From Pyronema omphalodes (Eukaryota; Ascomycota; Pezizomycetes; Pezizales; Pyronemataceae), in the NCBI GenBank assembly GCA_024516155.1, contig JAJJXM010000070.1:234925-298924 (forward strand): DNA of 64,000 nt, given 5' to 3'. Made by a program: the position numbers and the translations under genes. Under the pieces are notes generated by a model that had not been told where the DNA came from, did no database searches, and was given only the letters and a program-made list of their open reading frames with translations. Below, piece by piece: positions 1 through 11,678 of this stretch (positions are counted from its first letter, which is position 1; the number at the start of each line of letters is the position of its first letter).

Positions 1-2079
1 GACTATAACAAAAAGAAAGTTAAGTCTCTTCCACATTCTCCTCACTATGGTGTGCGACACTAAGAAAGTGCGGTAACCGTCGAAAATCGACACATTTTGG
101 GCCCCAACAGGGGGGGGGGGGGGAAACAGTGATTGAAGTACTATCGAGTGATACATAATGATTGGCATTTTTCCTCGCTTGCCCGAATGTCCACAACCAC
201 GCGCATCGGAGGAGGATGGGGGAGAATCTTGTTTAGTGCCACTAGCTTAGTCATATTTCTAGTCAATCAAACTTATTTTCAGGCTGACATTGTCGTGTCT
301 TGGCGTGTCTGGGAGTGTCAAGACCATTGACACATTTTCTGCCGCCCATACTTTATTTATTTATTTATTTTATTTAAATTTAATTTCCTTGGCGTACTGC
401 TGTTCTCCGAAATGTCAAATTTGATAGTATGCCCAAATATTGTTTAATTCGCGTTCTTGTGGTTGAGGAATCGTTTGGCGTGTGTCGTGGAATGTTTCGT
501 AGGTTTCGGCGCTTTCTTCGTGTCGCCCACCATACACCTAGATATGCGCCAAGGCCGCATTCACTTGATGGATAATGTTTCCCAGAACACTCTGTATATG
601 TTTAGCTTGTCATTGTTTTTAGTCGGCTTTTCAACCTCCTGTCAAAAGGCTTTACTTGTGTCTATTCGTTTTTTAATTCCCCAGTATAGAGTTATGGATT
701 TTTGGAAAGCCCTGTAAAGATCAGTTTTGGCGAGAGAAATGGCCGCAGACTAGCGCCGGAGCCCATGCACATCTCATGCATGCACTAGCCCTTTTGAAAG
801 TCAGAAGTGCATGTTACGGCATTTAATATGCACTCATACCGGCTCTTGCCGCAGAACTTACCGGGGGCTAGTGAAACTTCCTAGTACGTTTCTGGATCAG
901 GACAGACGCGACCGGTCAAACATACCGTACATATGTACTTGATCTGCTTGTCCACCGCGCTTAATTTGTTCGGCAGGCGTTAACTGAACGACTATGTAGG
1001 GCATGACGTGAGGTGCATTTTCGGAAACCCCGCAATTTCCGTATTTAAACCGCGGTGCAGAAATAGTGCAGGATTGACTAAACAAAAAAGATATATATGT
1101 ACGCTGCCGACCAGCATATGTACGCAGCGATACCGGAGCTCAAGCGGAGAGGAAACACAAAAAGACACCCGACCGTATGCCCGCCATCTGCCGACCAGGT
1201 TTAATCTTTCTAACAGAGTTGAAAATATCCTATGCAGCAATTAGACACAGCCTATGTACACCACATTCAGCTATGGCTCAACCGGAATCGGTGATATGTT
1301 TAACGCCTCGGATTCAAAGTTTACATAGAAGGACTGAATCTTCATCTTACTTTCGTGATATGCTTCAAAGAAGCGAAGGCTACAGGTTTAGTTGTCTACC
1401 TGGCTCCTGTTATTGACCGGAGGTCATGCAATCTAGAGGGATCGGCATGTTGGCCTGTATGTACCGGTACGATAGAGAGAAAACGCAGTATTACAGGAAA
1501 CCGGTAACTGATGTAGTTTGTTCTGTACTAATCTACTTGATGCGACAGGTGTACGCTGATAGCAGAGCTGTACAACAACACGCCTTCATGCGACAGGTGT
1601 ACGCTGATAGCAGAGCTGTACAACAACACGCCTTCATGCGACAGCACTCTATTCTTAATAACATGGCACAGGAACTGAACGTTCACAAATATTTATGAAA
1701 TCTCTACCATAACCCCACCGTCACTGATTACTTGCATTTCCCAACGTCATTCATACGGGTTTAAGAAGTGCACTTTTGGTGATTGTGACCCCCCTCCCCT
1801 CTTCCATCGGCAGCAATCACGCATGCCAAGGCTGCGCCGATCGAGGATATCGTCTGAAAAACGGTAACCCATCAGATCCCAACATATGCACCCCTGAATG
1901 CAGGTTTTCCTCTAGTTTTACATGCCGATGGAGACTTGAATCTGCACCTGCCCAGACTCCGGCTATCCCCCACGTTGTATCACGGCCGCGGCTACTCAAC
2001 GCCGTCTATATTAGGTTATGACCCGGAGGATATACCAGCTATTGCGCAAGGTACTTACAAAGTGCAACAATTCATCGCC
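1..2079. other. Spacer upstream of the methyltransferase array
   Basis: I see no convincing gene here. The stretch has a run of about 16 G near 107-123, an AT-rich stretch near 350-380 and a short tandem repeat listed separately. Open frames are all under 91 codons, overlap each other on both strands and look random. The last ~100 bases hold the promoter of the first methyltransferase gene: a TATA-like ctatatta near 2007-2014 sits about 70 bp before its ATG. The conserved promoter block of array genes 3-6 is not recognisable here. Confidence 0.5.
1540..1644. repeat. 48-bp tandem repeat, about 2.2 copies
   Basis: Two identical 48-bp units (1540-1587 and 1588-1635) are followed by the first 9 bases of a third. 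The unit begins atgcgacaggtg and ends cgccttc. Because 48 is a multiple of 3, it is translatable in one frame, but the surrounding frame has no other sign of being a gene. Perfect identity indicates a recent duplication. Confidence 0.9.
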
Positions 2080-3399
2080 ATGCTCGAAGTTGATCCATGT
2101 GTTGTGCGTTGCACTACCAATATTATTTCTGTAGTTGCAATGCTGACATTCACAGCTTGAAAGGCCCGAGGATGAGGACTATGATTCCGCGGGCTACAAT
2201 ACCAGTACGGCAAGCTTGTCATCCTCGATGAATCAGTACATTTTCGAGCACGGTCGACGATACCATGCCTATTATGGACCCGACAAATACCTTATGCCAA
2301 CTGATGAAAAGGAACAAGAACGGTATATAGAGACTTCGTATGGAAGGACTCCAGTTGGAACACAACTCTGGGAATGGGTACTCAGCGACGTGACAGGCTC
2401 GACTTGAATCATGAGATTCTACGGATGGTGTGGGGCGATAAGCTTCACGAGTCTCCGCTTAGTGAACCTCATCGAAACCTAGACATCGGCACAGGTACAG
2501 GCATATGGGCCATAAATACGGCAGATCAATATCCTCTGGCCGAGGTTATCGGTACCGATCTGAGCCCCACGCAGCCTGACTGGGTTCCGGCGAATTGGTA
2601 AACCGTGACTGCCTCTACTACCAGCAGAGCTAATCTTGGGAATAGTCGCTTTGAAGTTGACGACGCAATGTTGCAATGGACTTTCAAGGACGTCAGTACC
2701 CCCATGATAGTATCAGTTGGGTAACTAGAATACAAGGTTATTGACATGCTTCACCGTCAGGAATCGTTCGACTTCATTCACTGCCGGAATATCGCTTCGG
2801 CCGTCAGTGATTGGAAGCATCTGATCTCAGAAATCATGCGGTTGGTAACCCTAGAGTTCTACGGCGTTACGGACATCAATCTCTAGCTGCACTGTTCCGG
2901 GTGGTTACGTTGAGCTTGGTGAATACGCACTCACAGTCAATTGCGATGACGGTACTATGAAGGCCGACAATGAAGCCAAGGTACATCTGCAATATTTGCG
3001 TGAATCCATGCTCAAAATGGGGCGGCCGGCTCCAACGCTAGAATCCATGAAAATGCTGTTGGAGAACGCAGGCTTTGAGGATATCCTTGCGCTTGAAGCC
3101 AAAGAGCCCATAGGTCCATGGCCAAAAGACCCAAGACAAAAGAGAATTGGCGCAATGTCACTCCTGAACCTCGAAGGCGGATTTGAAAGTTATGGAATGG
3201 CTGCATTCACTGGGGTTCTGGGAATGGAAGTCGACAAAGCACGTGCTATTTGCAACGTTGCGCTTGCCGCAGTGCGCAACAAGAATTACCACATGTACGG
3301 TGAATTGTACGTTGCCTTATTCCATCTTTTTGGGATAATTTTATCAAAATCCTGACAGACAATAGCTATCGCGTGTATGGACGAAAGCCCAAGGCATAA
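2080..3399 (+). CDS. LaeA-like (UMTA-type) SAM-dependent methyltransferase, array copy 1
   Basis: Class I S-adenosylmethionine-dependent methyltransferase of the fungal LaeA-like/UMTA group. These are putative regulators or tailoring enzymes of secondary metabolism; the substrate here is unknown. Seven exons (introns 2104-2155, 2323-2396, 2598-2645, 2692-2760, 2841-2886, 3307-3365) give 323 residues. The start is the 24-nt exon encoding MLEVDPCV, the same in all six copies. Motif I ([12 protein letters not shown], about residues 92-103) binds SAM, and VIGTDLSP (about 114-121) supplies the acidic residue. VPGGYVEL follows exon 5, and the C-terminal half has a conserved [13 protein letters not shown]. 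It is the most divergent copy: N replaces D in the GIWAI(D/N) segment, and exon 5 reads CRNIASAVSDWKHL. Intron 1 has a GTGCGT donor. It appears intact. The reaction is inferred from the family, not shown. Confidence 0.88.
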
Positions 3400-4445
3400 A
3401 GATAAGGAAAGCCTCATTGTGTCGGTAATGCAGTCGGGTTCCGGGATTGGAAGTCACGTTTGAAAGGCTGAAACAAATACAGTAATTAAAGTAACGGGGC
3501 AACGTATGTTTTGCAGCCACTGTTAATCTGGGTATAGAATATCAGTAGAAGATTTTAAGTATATACTCGTGCCAAAACATGGTGGCTAGCGCCACCATCT
3601 TTAGGCATGAGTAGAACAGAATTACTCACTGTATTCCGCAGTGATAGATGCCTGCGTGTACATCAGAATTTTATTGTAAATTTCTAGCCATGACAGTTTC
3701 CATGCTGATATAATATCCAACTGTTGTACATATTATGAATGCTGTAACAATTTGCAAATCTCCGCATCTCTCACAATTCTCGGAACATATGCATGTTGAT
3801 GTACTGACATGCATAAGACCGAAAGTTCATCAAGCTTTGCAAAAAGCTTTGATAATTGTGTTACTGTCGCGATATGATGTGTCACATACCGGATACAAGG
3901 GTCCTTATGCGAGCTTGTTAAGTTCACATTTGATCAACTTCCCTCTCTCTGCAGGTCTATTCCCATCTTTCTGTGTGGAAAGTGTGATGTCCGAAGTTGA
4001 GTTATTTTTCAATGGAAGTACGGTATATTCGTATCTAACAGTATCCTCTAGGCTCCAACTTAAGAGCTTTATACGCTACTCCTACAGATCTAGAGGAACG
4101 TCTGAAGATGAGTATCTGTCGTGGGGCGGGGGGTTCGGATCCATCATGGGGCGTCCTCCGCCTGACAAGCGCCCCTTTATCGGCGGCAATCGTCGCGCCA
4201 AGCCTTGCTCCCAGAACGACATCGCCTGCATAGTGGTACATCTCGCTGGTTCCAACATACCTCCAGGAAAATATTTTTTGTACTTTCACTGATGGAGTGC
4301 TGCAACTATGCTCAGACCCTTGCTATCTTAAGTGCATATGTTATTAGCATAGCGGCTCTTTGTGGCCGTCTATATTAGACGGAAAATCCCCAGGCCTACC
4401 AAGTATCTCGCCCCATAGTCACACAGCACAACTCAACTCAACGCA
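3400..4445. other. Spacer between methyltransferase copies 1 and 2
   Basis: No gene is supported. One frame (3735-4292, + strand) is open for 185 codons. It has no recognisable domain, no homologous counterpart in the other array spacers and unremarkable composition, and an open frame this long is expected about once by chance in 64 kb. The last 100 bases carry the promoter of copy 2, with a TATA-like gtctatatta near 4368-4377. Confidence 0.45.
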
Positions 4446-5764
4446 ATGCTCGAAGTGGATCCGTTAGTAGTGAGTATAATTCCCGATATTCTGTGGTTCC
4501 TATTCTAAGTTTTGTAGCTTGAAAGGCCGGAGGATGAGGATTATGATTCCGCGGGCTATGATACAAGTACGGCAAGCCTCACGTCATCAGTGAATCAGTA
4601 TATTTTCGAACACGGCCGTCGATACCACGCTTATTATGGGCCCGACAAATATCTTCTCCCAACAGATGCGAAAGAACAAGATCGGTATGTCGGCACTTGC
4701 ATAACAGGGTGGTTGGTTGCAACCGTTTTAGGTGATATCTACTGAGTGCCGATACAGGCTAGACTTGAACCATGAAATTATACGGCTCACATGGGACGAT
4801 AAGCTTCACGAAGCTCCCCTCAACAATCCTCATCGCGTACTGGACATTGGTACGGGTACAGGCATATGGGCTATCGATATGGCAGATCAATATCCTATGG
4901 CAGAGGTGATTGGAACCGATCTCAGCCCGATACAACCGGATTGGGTCCCGGCCAACTGGTAAGATTATTTGTTTGTGTACTTCTACAGAGCTAATCATTC
5001 GATTAGTCGCTTCGAAGTTGACGATGCCATGTTGGAATGGACTTTCAAGAGCGTTAGTTATCCGATTGGAAAAAGGTCGTGCAAATCCTGAATGGAGTGA
5101 CATTGACAAACTCTGATACTAGGACTCTTTTGACTTTATCCATTGTCGGAATATTGCCTCAGGCGTCAGTGATTGGAACCATCTTGCAACGGAGCTGATG
5201 CGGTTAGTAACTCAACACATCTCTGGCATGTATCTCTAACCTGATTCTATAGCTGTACTGTTCCGGGTGGTTACGTTGAGCTTGGTGAATACGCACTCAC
5301 AGTCAATTGCGATGACGGTACTATGAAGGCCGACAATGGAGCCAAGGTACATCTGCAATATTTGCGTGAATCCATGCTCAAAATGGGGCGGCCAGCTCCA
5401 ACGCTAGAATCCATGAAAATGCTATTGGAGAACGCAGGATTTGAGGATATCCATGCGCTTGAAGCCAAAGAGCCCATAGGTCCATGGCCAAAAGACCCAA
5501 GACAAAAGAGAATTGGCGCAATGTCACTCCTGAACTTCGAAGGCGGATTTGAAAGTTATGGCATGGCTGCATTCACTAGGGTTCTGGGAATGGAAGTCGA
5601 CAAAGCACGTGCTATTTGCAACGTTGCGCTTGCCGCAGTGCGCAACAAGAATTACCACATGTACGGTAAATTGTACGTTGCCTTATTCCATCCTCTGGGA
5701 CACTTTTATCAGCATTCTGACAGACAATAGCTATCGTGTGTATGGACGAAAGCCCGCGAAATAG
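4446..5764 (+). CDS. LaeA-like methyltransferase, array copy 2
   Basis: Complete seven-exon copy (introns 4470-4517, 4685-4757, 4959-5006, 5053-5122, 5203-5252, 5673-5730), 323 residues, with exon lengths identical to its paralogues. Motif I reads [19 protein letters not shown] and the acidic segment EVIGTDLSP. Its long exon 6 is close to identical with copy 1 ([25 protein letters not shown]), whereas exons 2-3 look more like copies 3-6; this points to exchange between neighbours. Like copy 1 it ends through a short last exon from a ...CAATAG acceptor, giving [10 protein letters not shown] then TAG, while copies 3-6 end ...KPRA. The spacing to copy 1 is 1046 bp. Confidence 0.88.
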
Positions 5765-6176
5765 GATGACCCTCTGGTACATGTCGCATGGTGGTTTCTT
5801 TACAGTTTTCCTGTATATGTTCTGCCTTAGTGATTTATACAGCGAATATCACTTAGTTACTCGATACGGTTTCACGTTCTTAGTCGTTTTTAACGTTTAT
5901 CAAACCAGAATATAACATTGTAGATAAGACCCAATGTAACGAGAGAAAAAGAACGAAATTATAACGTGGATAATTCGGATGTAAAACATCATTACACAAT
6001 CAAATCACCAGGAAAGAACAATAATATACCCGGAGATCCCCACAAATATAATCATTTCTGGAGATACACATTGGAAAATAATAATGAAATATCACACAAT
6101 ACGTTTCAGTTCAAATAAATAATTGTAATACTTCAAGGTGCAGACGGCTACGCATCCTGTCTCGCTATCCTATCAC
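5765..6176. other. AT-rich spacer
   Basis: This 412-bp stretch is AT-rich and full of short A runs (for example around 5940-6120). I see no gene and no clear similarity to the 3' flanks of array copies 3, 5 and 6. It ends where the left arm of the long-TIR element begins. Confidence 0.5.
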
Positions 6177-6982
6177 AAAAGAGCAAAGGTCTACAATGCC
6201 CGTCTCTTAGCGCATTGTGTTTCTAAATGCCCGACCGGTCTACAATGGCCGATACCCCTGCAGAAAAAATGGATGACTAAGGCTCACTTGTGGTTGAAGA
6301 ACACGCGCGAATGAATGACACACGCGAACGGGGACGGAAAATCTCGATACTTGAAATAATCACGGTGCGATTAACAGAAAAATTTAGAATTCAAGAATAA
6401 TAAAATAATTTTTTTGGACAGCGTAAACCCCCATGGAAGTACGCGCGGATGGAAAGCACGCGCGTAAGGGCACGCGAATGAAGACGCGATTAAATGTAAA
6501 ATCTGGATGTTAATAATTACCACGTGATCAATTGGGGAATTTTCAATTTTAAATTCGAATTTAATTTTTCTTTTTTTTTATATTTTTTTCATTTATTTTT
6601 TCTACAAAAGTTCGACCATGCGCACATCGTGGCCCTCTCCTCTGAAGCAAGAACACCACGCGTTACACCCGACCGGGCACTTCCAGCGCGCCCATAAATT
6701 TAGCCTGACGGGTACACTGCTTCCCCGTAATGCGCCGTACTCTTGCTGGTCAGCCTCGCGGTTTGTTTTTGGAAGAGGGGCGGGCGACAAAGTGGTTGTC
6801 GACATGGAGATAAACGCGCTGGTCGGGAGACGTGCGCACGGAGACATTGTCGATGAGCACTTTACGCCACAGCTAGGGCTTAGTCATCCATTTTTGTGCA
6901 GGGGTGTCGGGCATTGTAGACCGGTCGGGCATTTAGATACACAATGCGCCAAGAGACGGGCATTGTAGACCTTTGCTCTTTT
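6177..6982. mobile_element. Non-autonomous DNA transposon with ~105-bp terminal inverted repeats
   Basis: The left arm (about 6177-6282) starts AAAAGAGCAAAGGTCTACAA and is matched in reverse complement by the right arm (about 6879-6982), with only scattered mismatches over about 105 bp. Both arms repeat the phrase 'tctacaatg(g)cc(cg)' twice internally. The ~600-bp interior has CGCG-rich segments (acacgcgcgaatg, cacgcgaatgaag) and no transposase-like protein; the 116-codon frame at 6618-6968 runs into the right arm and is probably not a gene. I could not identify a clean target duplication. The superfamily is unassigned. Confidence 0.8.
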
Positions 6983-7565
6983 CTTCATGTTAGAGCGCAG
7001 CTTACTCCCTCTGATTGATAGATTCCGATGCATGCATGGTGTCTTGATTAGAATGTAAGATTCTGAAATCTCCCTGCCGCCAGATGGATATCATTTATCA
7101 CCTTCCAGAATCTCGTTGGAAAACCTGAGGCTACGTAAAAACTGTATGGTGTCGGCCACTTAGTGTATATCATATGTAGCTCGCAGGACAGGGATATGAA
7201 GCCTGAAAATAACTCCCCACCGCCCCGATACTATCACCACCTTGCGATTAAAAAACGGTTAGTTTGAACACCCCAAAGTAACAGAACAAACCCCAAGTAA
7301 CAATTCAGGGGGTTCGAAATTCCATTTGGAGTCGTGGTTATGGAGCTTATAGCGCTAGGGGGGCACCTATTGAATGGAGGCAGAGGGAACTTGGAAGAGT
7401 ATCACTAGTGGAAAACTATTATGTATGCGCGTAATCTGGAAGCGATGGAGTATTGTCTGATGCAGCTTAGTTTGAAGCGAGTGATGGATAATACGGCACT
7501 AGTAGGTTCTCGCTAGCCTTGCTTTCCGGAACCAAGGTCATGAGGCATCACTCCACACTTCCTAG
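6983..7565. other. Spacer upstream of methyltransferase copy 3
   Basis: No gene is seen. The segment is unlike the upstream regions of copies 4-6 until the conserved promoter block begins near 7566, so the duplicated module of this copy is shorter on its 5' side or has been replaced. Confidence 0.45.
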
Positions 7566-7753
7566 CACCAACCCAGAACATGCTTGTCAGACGTAACCCT
7601 GGAGCCACCCAGATTCCTGCCGCTATCCACGGGTCATCACATTGGCGGCTAGATACCGAACTCTATATGAATCGGTCAGCCCCCAGCTGCCGACGACGTT
7701 GACAGTATATCTCTCCAGTACACTCAACAAAAGACTAAACGGAAGTCCACGCA
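7566..7753 (+). promoter_or_regulatory. Conserved promoter block of methyltransferase copy 3
   Basis: About 188 bp shared nearly base for base with the regions before copies 4, 5 and 6. It runs from ccaacccagaacatgctt through a TATA-like ctctatatgaatcgg (7661-7675), about 90 bp before the ATG, to actcaacaaaagac. Such conservation next to diverged spacer fits either recent duplication or shared regulation. Confidence 0.6.
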
Positions 7754-9064
7754 ATGCTTGAAGTTGATCCTGCCCTGGTGAGTTTCACTTCCAGTATTTC
7801 AATAACCTCTTTTCTAACTTCCGCAGCTCGAGAGGCCTGAGGACGAAAACTATGATTCGGCGGGCTATGACACCAGCACCGCAAGTCTCACGTCATCAGT
7901 AAATCAGTACATCTTCGAGAACGGCCGACGATACCACGCTTATTATGGACCTGATAAATATCTTCTGCCAACAGATGAAAAGGAGCAAGACCGGTATGCC
8001 GAGAAACAACCAGAAGGATCGCTGGTTGAAAAACGTAGTGGCGATAGATACTCACCAACAGTGCAGACTAGACTTGAACCATGAAATGATGCGGTTGGTT
8101 TGGGACGACAAGCTTCATTTATCTCCGCTCAACGAGCCTCATCGGATCTTGGACATCGGTACGGGTACAGGCATATGGGCCATAGATATGGCAGATCAAT
8201 ATCCAATGGCGGAGGTTATTGGTACCGATCTAAGCCCGATACAACCGCAATGGGTACCGGCAAATTGGTAGGCTTTTACCATCTCTGCCCTTTTCGAAGC
8301 TAATTCGTTGGATAGCCGGTTTGAAGTTGACGACGCGATGTTGGAATGGACCTTTAAAGACGTTAGTTGCTTTATTACTGAATAGTTGTGCAGATAAATG
8401 ATCAATGTTTATTGATATATAATGATTCTAGGATTCTTTTGACTTTATTCACGGTCGAAATATTGCCTCGGGAGTTAGTGATTGGAACCATCTTATGAGC
8501 GAGATGATGCGGTAAGTAACCCAATTTCTCCGCTACGACGCTAACTTCTATCCTTAGTTGTGCCGTACCCGGTGGTTACGTTGAACTCTGCGAATACAGT
8601 ATTACATGCAACTGTGATGACGGTACAATGCAGCCCGATAATGGAATGAAGGTATTCCTGGAAACTTTGCACGAATCCATGAGTAAGATGGGGCGGCCGG
8701 CACCGAAGCTACAATCCATGAAGATGCTCTTGGAGAAAGCAGGGTTCGAGGACATTCATGCCTCAGAAGCAAAGGAGCCAATAGGCCCATGGCCAAAGGA
8801 TCCAAGACAAAAGAGGATTGGTGCAATGTCTCTATTGAACTGCGAGACCGGAATCGAAAGTTATGGAATGGCGGCGTTCACTAGGGTTCTGGGCATGGAT
8901 GTCGAGAAGGCTCGTGCTATTTGTGACGCGGGACTTGCTGCGGTTCGCAACAAAAACTATCACATGTACGCCAAATAGTACGTACTCCTTTGAACCCCTT
9001 CAGAAGAAACCATATGCTAACGATAAACAGTTATCGCGTTTATGGACGAAAGCCAAGAGCATGA
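7754..9064 (+). CDS. LaeA-like methyltransferase, array copy 3
   Basis: Intact 323-residue copy with introns 7778-7826, 7994-8066, 8268-8315, 8362-8431, 8512-8557 and 8978-9030. SAM motif I ([19 protein letters not shown]) is followed by [12 protein letters not shown]. The post-exon-5 motif is [10 protein letters not shown], where most copies have CTVPGG. Intron 2 is almost identical to intron 2 of copy 4 (three or so changes in 73 bp), while exon 6 (IETLHE/ETGIESYG type) groups with copy 6, so the gene is a mosaic of its neighbours. It ends ...[10 protein letters not shown]. Confidence 0.9.
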
Positions 9065-9230
9065 GGTTAGCGACGTGTGATCCGGCAGGTCAAGTTTTCA
9101 CGTGATCTTGGAGGAGGTCCTGTGTAGTGAGTAATGTCATCGGGTCTAGTAATAAACATCTCTTTTTTACGTCACTGTGATCCTTCGAAAATGTAACAAC
9201 ATGAATATGGTACATCGGTTTTTTATTTAT

Positions 9231-9416
9231 TTTTCTTTTTTCTTTTTTCTTTTTTCTTTTTTCTTTTTTCTTTTTTCTTTTTTCTTTTTTCTTTTTTCTT
9301 TTTTCTTTTTTCTTTTTTCTTTTTTCTTTTTTCTTTTTTCTTTTTTCTTTTTTCTTTTTTCTTTTTTCTTTTTTCTTTTTTCTTTTTTCTTTTTTCTTTT
9401 TTCTTTTTTCTTTTTT
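9231..9416. repeat. (CTTTTTT)n microsatellite, about 25 copies
   Basis: A nearly perfect 7-bp repeat starts right after the conserved phrase 'catgaatatggtacatcggtttttta' in the 3' flank of methyltransferase copy 3. At the same position copies 4, 5 and 6 carry a G run, a T run and a (TTTTTA)n repeat. The long Phe/Leu/Ser open frame across it is a by-product. Confidence 0.95.
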
Positions 9417-9429
9417 TTTCTTTATTATT

Positions 9430-10780
9430 TCAGGGGAGGGGGCTCAAAATTTACGCCGCTCAACCTCTCCAATGTCAAAGGCGCACCAGACATACCTGTG
9501 AATTAAAATACCCTAAAAACGTTTTGTTTTCCTTCAGATACCTTCTCTTGGGCATAAAAATAATAACATCGTTTGCCATACAACAGCCATCGGACCCCAG
9601 CCAGTATAAATTATATAGCTCAGGATCAACTTTTCACGATGGTGTTTGTTCTTAGTGGTTTCTTTTGATATGTGTTTGTCATTTTTCTTGTGTATTCTTT
9701 TTTTAGGTGGACGTCAACGGTTTAGGACATTGGGAGGACTCATCAAGTGGTTAGATGGGGTTCAGACCTTTTATTGTGTCCTGCATGGACCTTCTAGGCC
9801 TTGCTCAGCGTATGATGCAATGAATAAACAAATATACATTATACAGATGATGCATTCGGAGACACCACGCTTCTGAATCGGGTTTTCTGTAGGAAAGAAC
9901 AACAAAAAAGTGGAGGACTTCCCATCGCTTTATCTGGGCAAAATTTCTATAGCTCTACATACAATGTAGAAATTCAATAGACGGACTCTGGAATTCTTGA
10001 TGCTGGAGAACCAAGCACCCTGAAATTGGAAAATAGCGTGCTCCAGTCGTTTTTGCAGTGAGTTGGACAAGAGCATCCAGAAAAGAGTCACGAATCTGGC
10101 AGTTTGCCGTAATTTTGGTAAATATTTCCACCAGCTAGCTCTATAAGCGAGTGCTAACATCTGCGCATGGTCTCTATCGACTAGTTCAATTTCATTCATT
10201 GGATCCCCGAATGTTTCTCTTTTTAACGTTGTTTCTTATATTTTGCTCGTTCTTTGACGACTAATTGCGTATCGTGATTGCTCAGCGTCGTTGTCTGCCC
10301 AGGTGACCTCACTTGAAACTAACTATATGTCAGCTCGGCAGACCGAAAATCATCATCTTGGTACATTAAAAGATCAACCAGACGCTACACTTTTATATTA
10401 CTGGCGAGATGTACGTGATTGTTTTTTGCTATTATCTACCACGGGCGTTGATCTGTTGGGGAGGGGAGCCTGGGGGTTGTGAATCGGCGGTGCTCTTCCG
10501 GTCCGGAACATATTTTGTATTCCTCATTCATTTTGAGGTGTGCTTTCAGCATTGTCCCTCCGACACTCTGCGATATTTTAAAGATTCTATTACTTCCTAA
10601 GCTGTTATAAGTACAGCATATCAGGATCACAACAATGTTTCTCGCTATGGTTAGAGCAACTACTTCTTATAATGTAATGTGTGCTTATCAAGCGGTGCTT
10701 CTTGAATCGTTTTATTATTAACTCAGTAACTATAATGCAGTGCTAAATATCTAGCACTGCCTTATCTTTTGCACCGATGT
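9430..10780. repeat. Conserved 3'-flank module, copy A (after methyltransferase copy 3)
   Basis: This segment resembles 19108-20780 and 26420-27720. Shared landmarks are 'caacctctccaatgtcaaaggcgcaccagacat', 'cagccatcggaccccagccagtataaatt' (about 9586-9614), the cgatggtgtttgttcttagt segment, and 'tcagctcggcagaccgaaa' (10330-10348). It includes an old LINE 3' end (about 9783-9838: gcatggacc...aggcc...gcgtatgatgcaatgaataaac) and one end of a MITE (tggaggacttcccatcgct, 9911-9929). No functional gene is visible; the open frames, such as 9930-10199 on the - strand, are relics. Confidence 0.7.
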
Positions 10781-10884
10781 GACGTAGGCCGCAGGAAGGA
10801 AACGTTGTGATTGTAAACCATCATGTATAGAGGCTCTATACAGCCCTGGACACCAAATAATGAATTGTGTATATTGCATCTCTT

Positions 10885-11390
10885 TTGTAGCTCTGGCGCC
10901 GGCCGACCCATCTTACTTATGGCTTCTCGCAAGGCGTCCATGTATGCTTACCGTCATTCCATTTTTAAATTTCATCGTACCGTCGTCACAACTGATTCCT
11001 CCATTCGCAAAGTTCAACGTAACCCCCGGGGACGGTACAACTATTGACAGGCGTCAGAAATGTTGCAAATGTCTGTGGTGACATACCGCTTCATCTGCGT
11101 TGCAAAATAATTTCAATCACTGACGCCCGAGGCGATATTCCGACAATAAATAGAGCCAAAGACTCTTAGCATCATAATATCTCAATACCCCTTCCTTCAC
11201 CTTTTGCACAGTTATTCTCTGATTGGACAACCAATCCCCTCAAGGGTACGACCTAACATAGTATCATCAACTTCCAGTCGACTTCCCAAAGGATGAGCTT
11301 TGCTAAAGGTAGAGGCGGTGATATCTCACCGATTGATTGGAACCCAATCCGAGATATTTCTCATGCCCCTGATGATTTGGGTTGCGTCAG
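10885..11390 (-). pseudogene. Decayed antisense methyltransferase copy (relic 1)
   Basis: Read on the - strand, this stretch follows the array gene from the end of exon 3 (gattgggttcc then ggtgag) through exon 4 (gaagttgatga..catgtta), the end of intron 4, exon 5 (tgtcggaatatcgcctcgggcgtcagtgat), intron 5, and exon 6 up to 'aagatgggtcggccggcgcc', where similarity stops at about 10885. Many substitutions and small indels destroy the frame. It is inverted relative to all six intact genes and lies between copies 3 and 4. Confidence 0.8.
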
Positions 11391-11678
11391 CCTTTCGGGT
11401 AGATATACATATATACTGATGACGCCAGGCTTTCCGTGCTTCGATGATCACCCCAACAATAATCGACGGAGGCAGAAATTATACCGAGTGATGCCCAGTG
11501 ATCTTCAGTTTTCGCCCTTGCGACGCCGCACTTTATGGTGCACCATTCGCGGTAGGCGCGCCGCTAATACAACTTAGTTAGTTTATACAGCCAGTAGGAC
11601 GTACATAATTGTATGATGCTTCCTGGCGCAGAATAAATAGTCACTCTTAATGCTGGTAAAAAATACTTCGAGATTGAT
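11292..11678. repeat. 387-bp near-identical duplicated segment (first copy)
   Basis: It is almost identical to 14963-15349 (from 'gctttgctaaaggtagaggcggtg' to 'aaaaaatacttcgagattga'), with only a few changes over ~387 bp, although the sequences to the left have diverged much more. Its left part overlaps the antisense methyltransferase relic; the rest resembles no known feature. Confidence 0.85.

Noticed and set aside
3735..4292. 185-codon open frame
   Set aside because: No domain, no conservation in sister spacers, and a frame of this length is expected by chance in 64 kb.
6618..6968. 116-codon frame inside the long-TIR element as a possible transposase fragment
   Set aside because: It overlaps the inverted arm, lacks any catalytic motif and has an equal-length competitor on the other strand.
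9177..9506. 109-codon frame rich in Phe/Leu/Ser
   Set aside because: It is only the translation of the (CTTTTTT)n microsatellite; no codon signal outside it.
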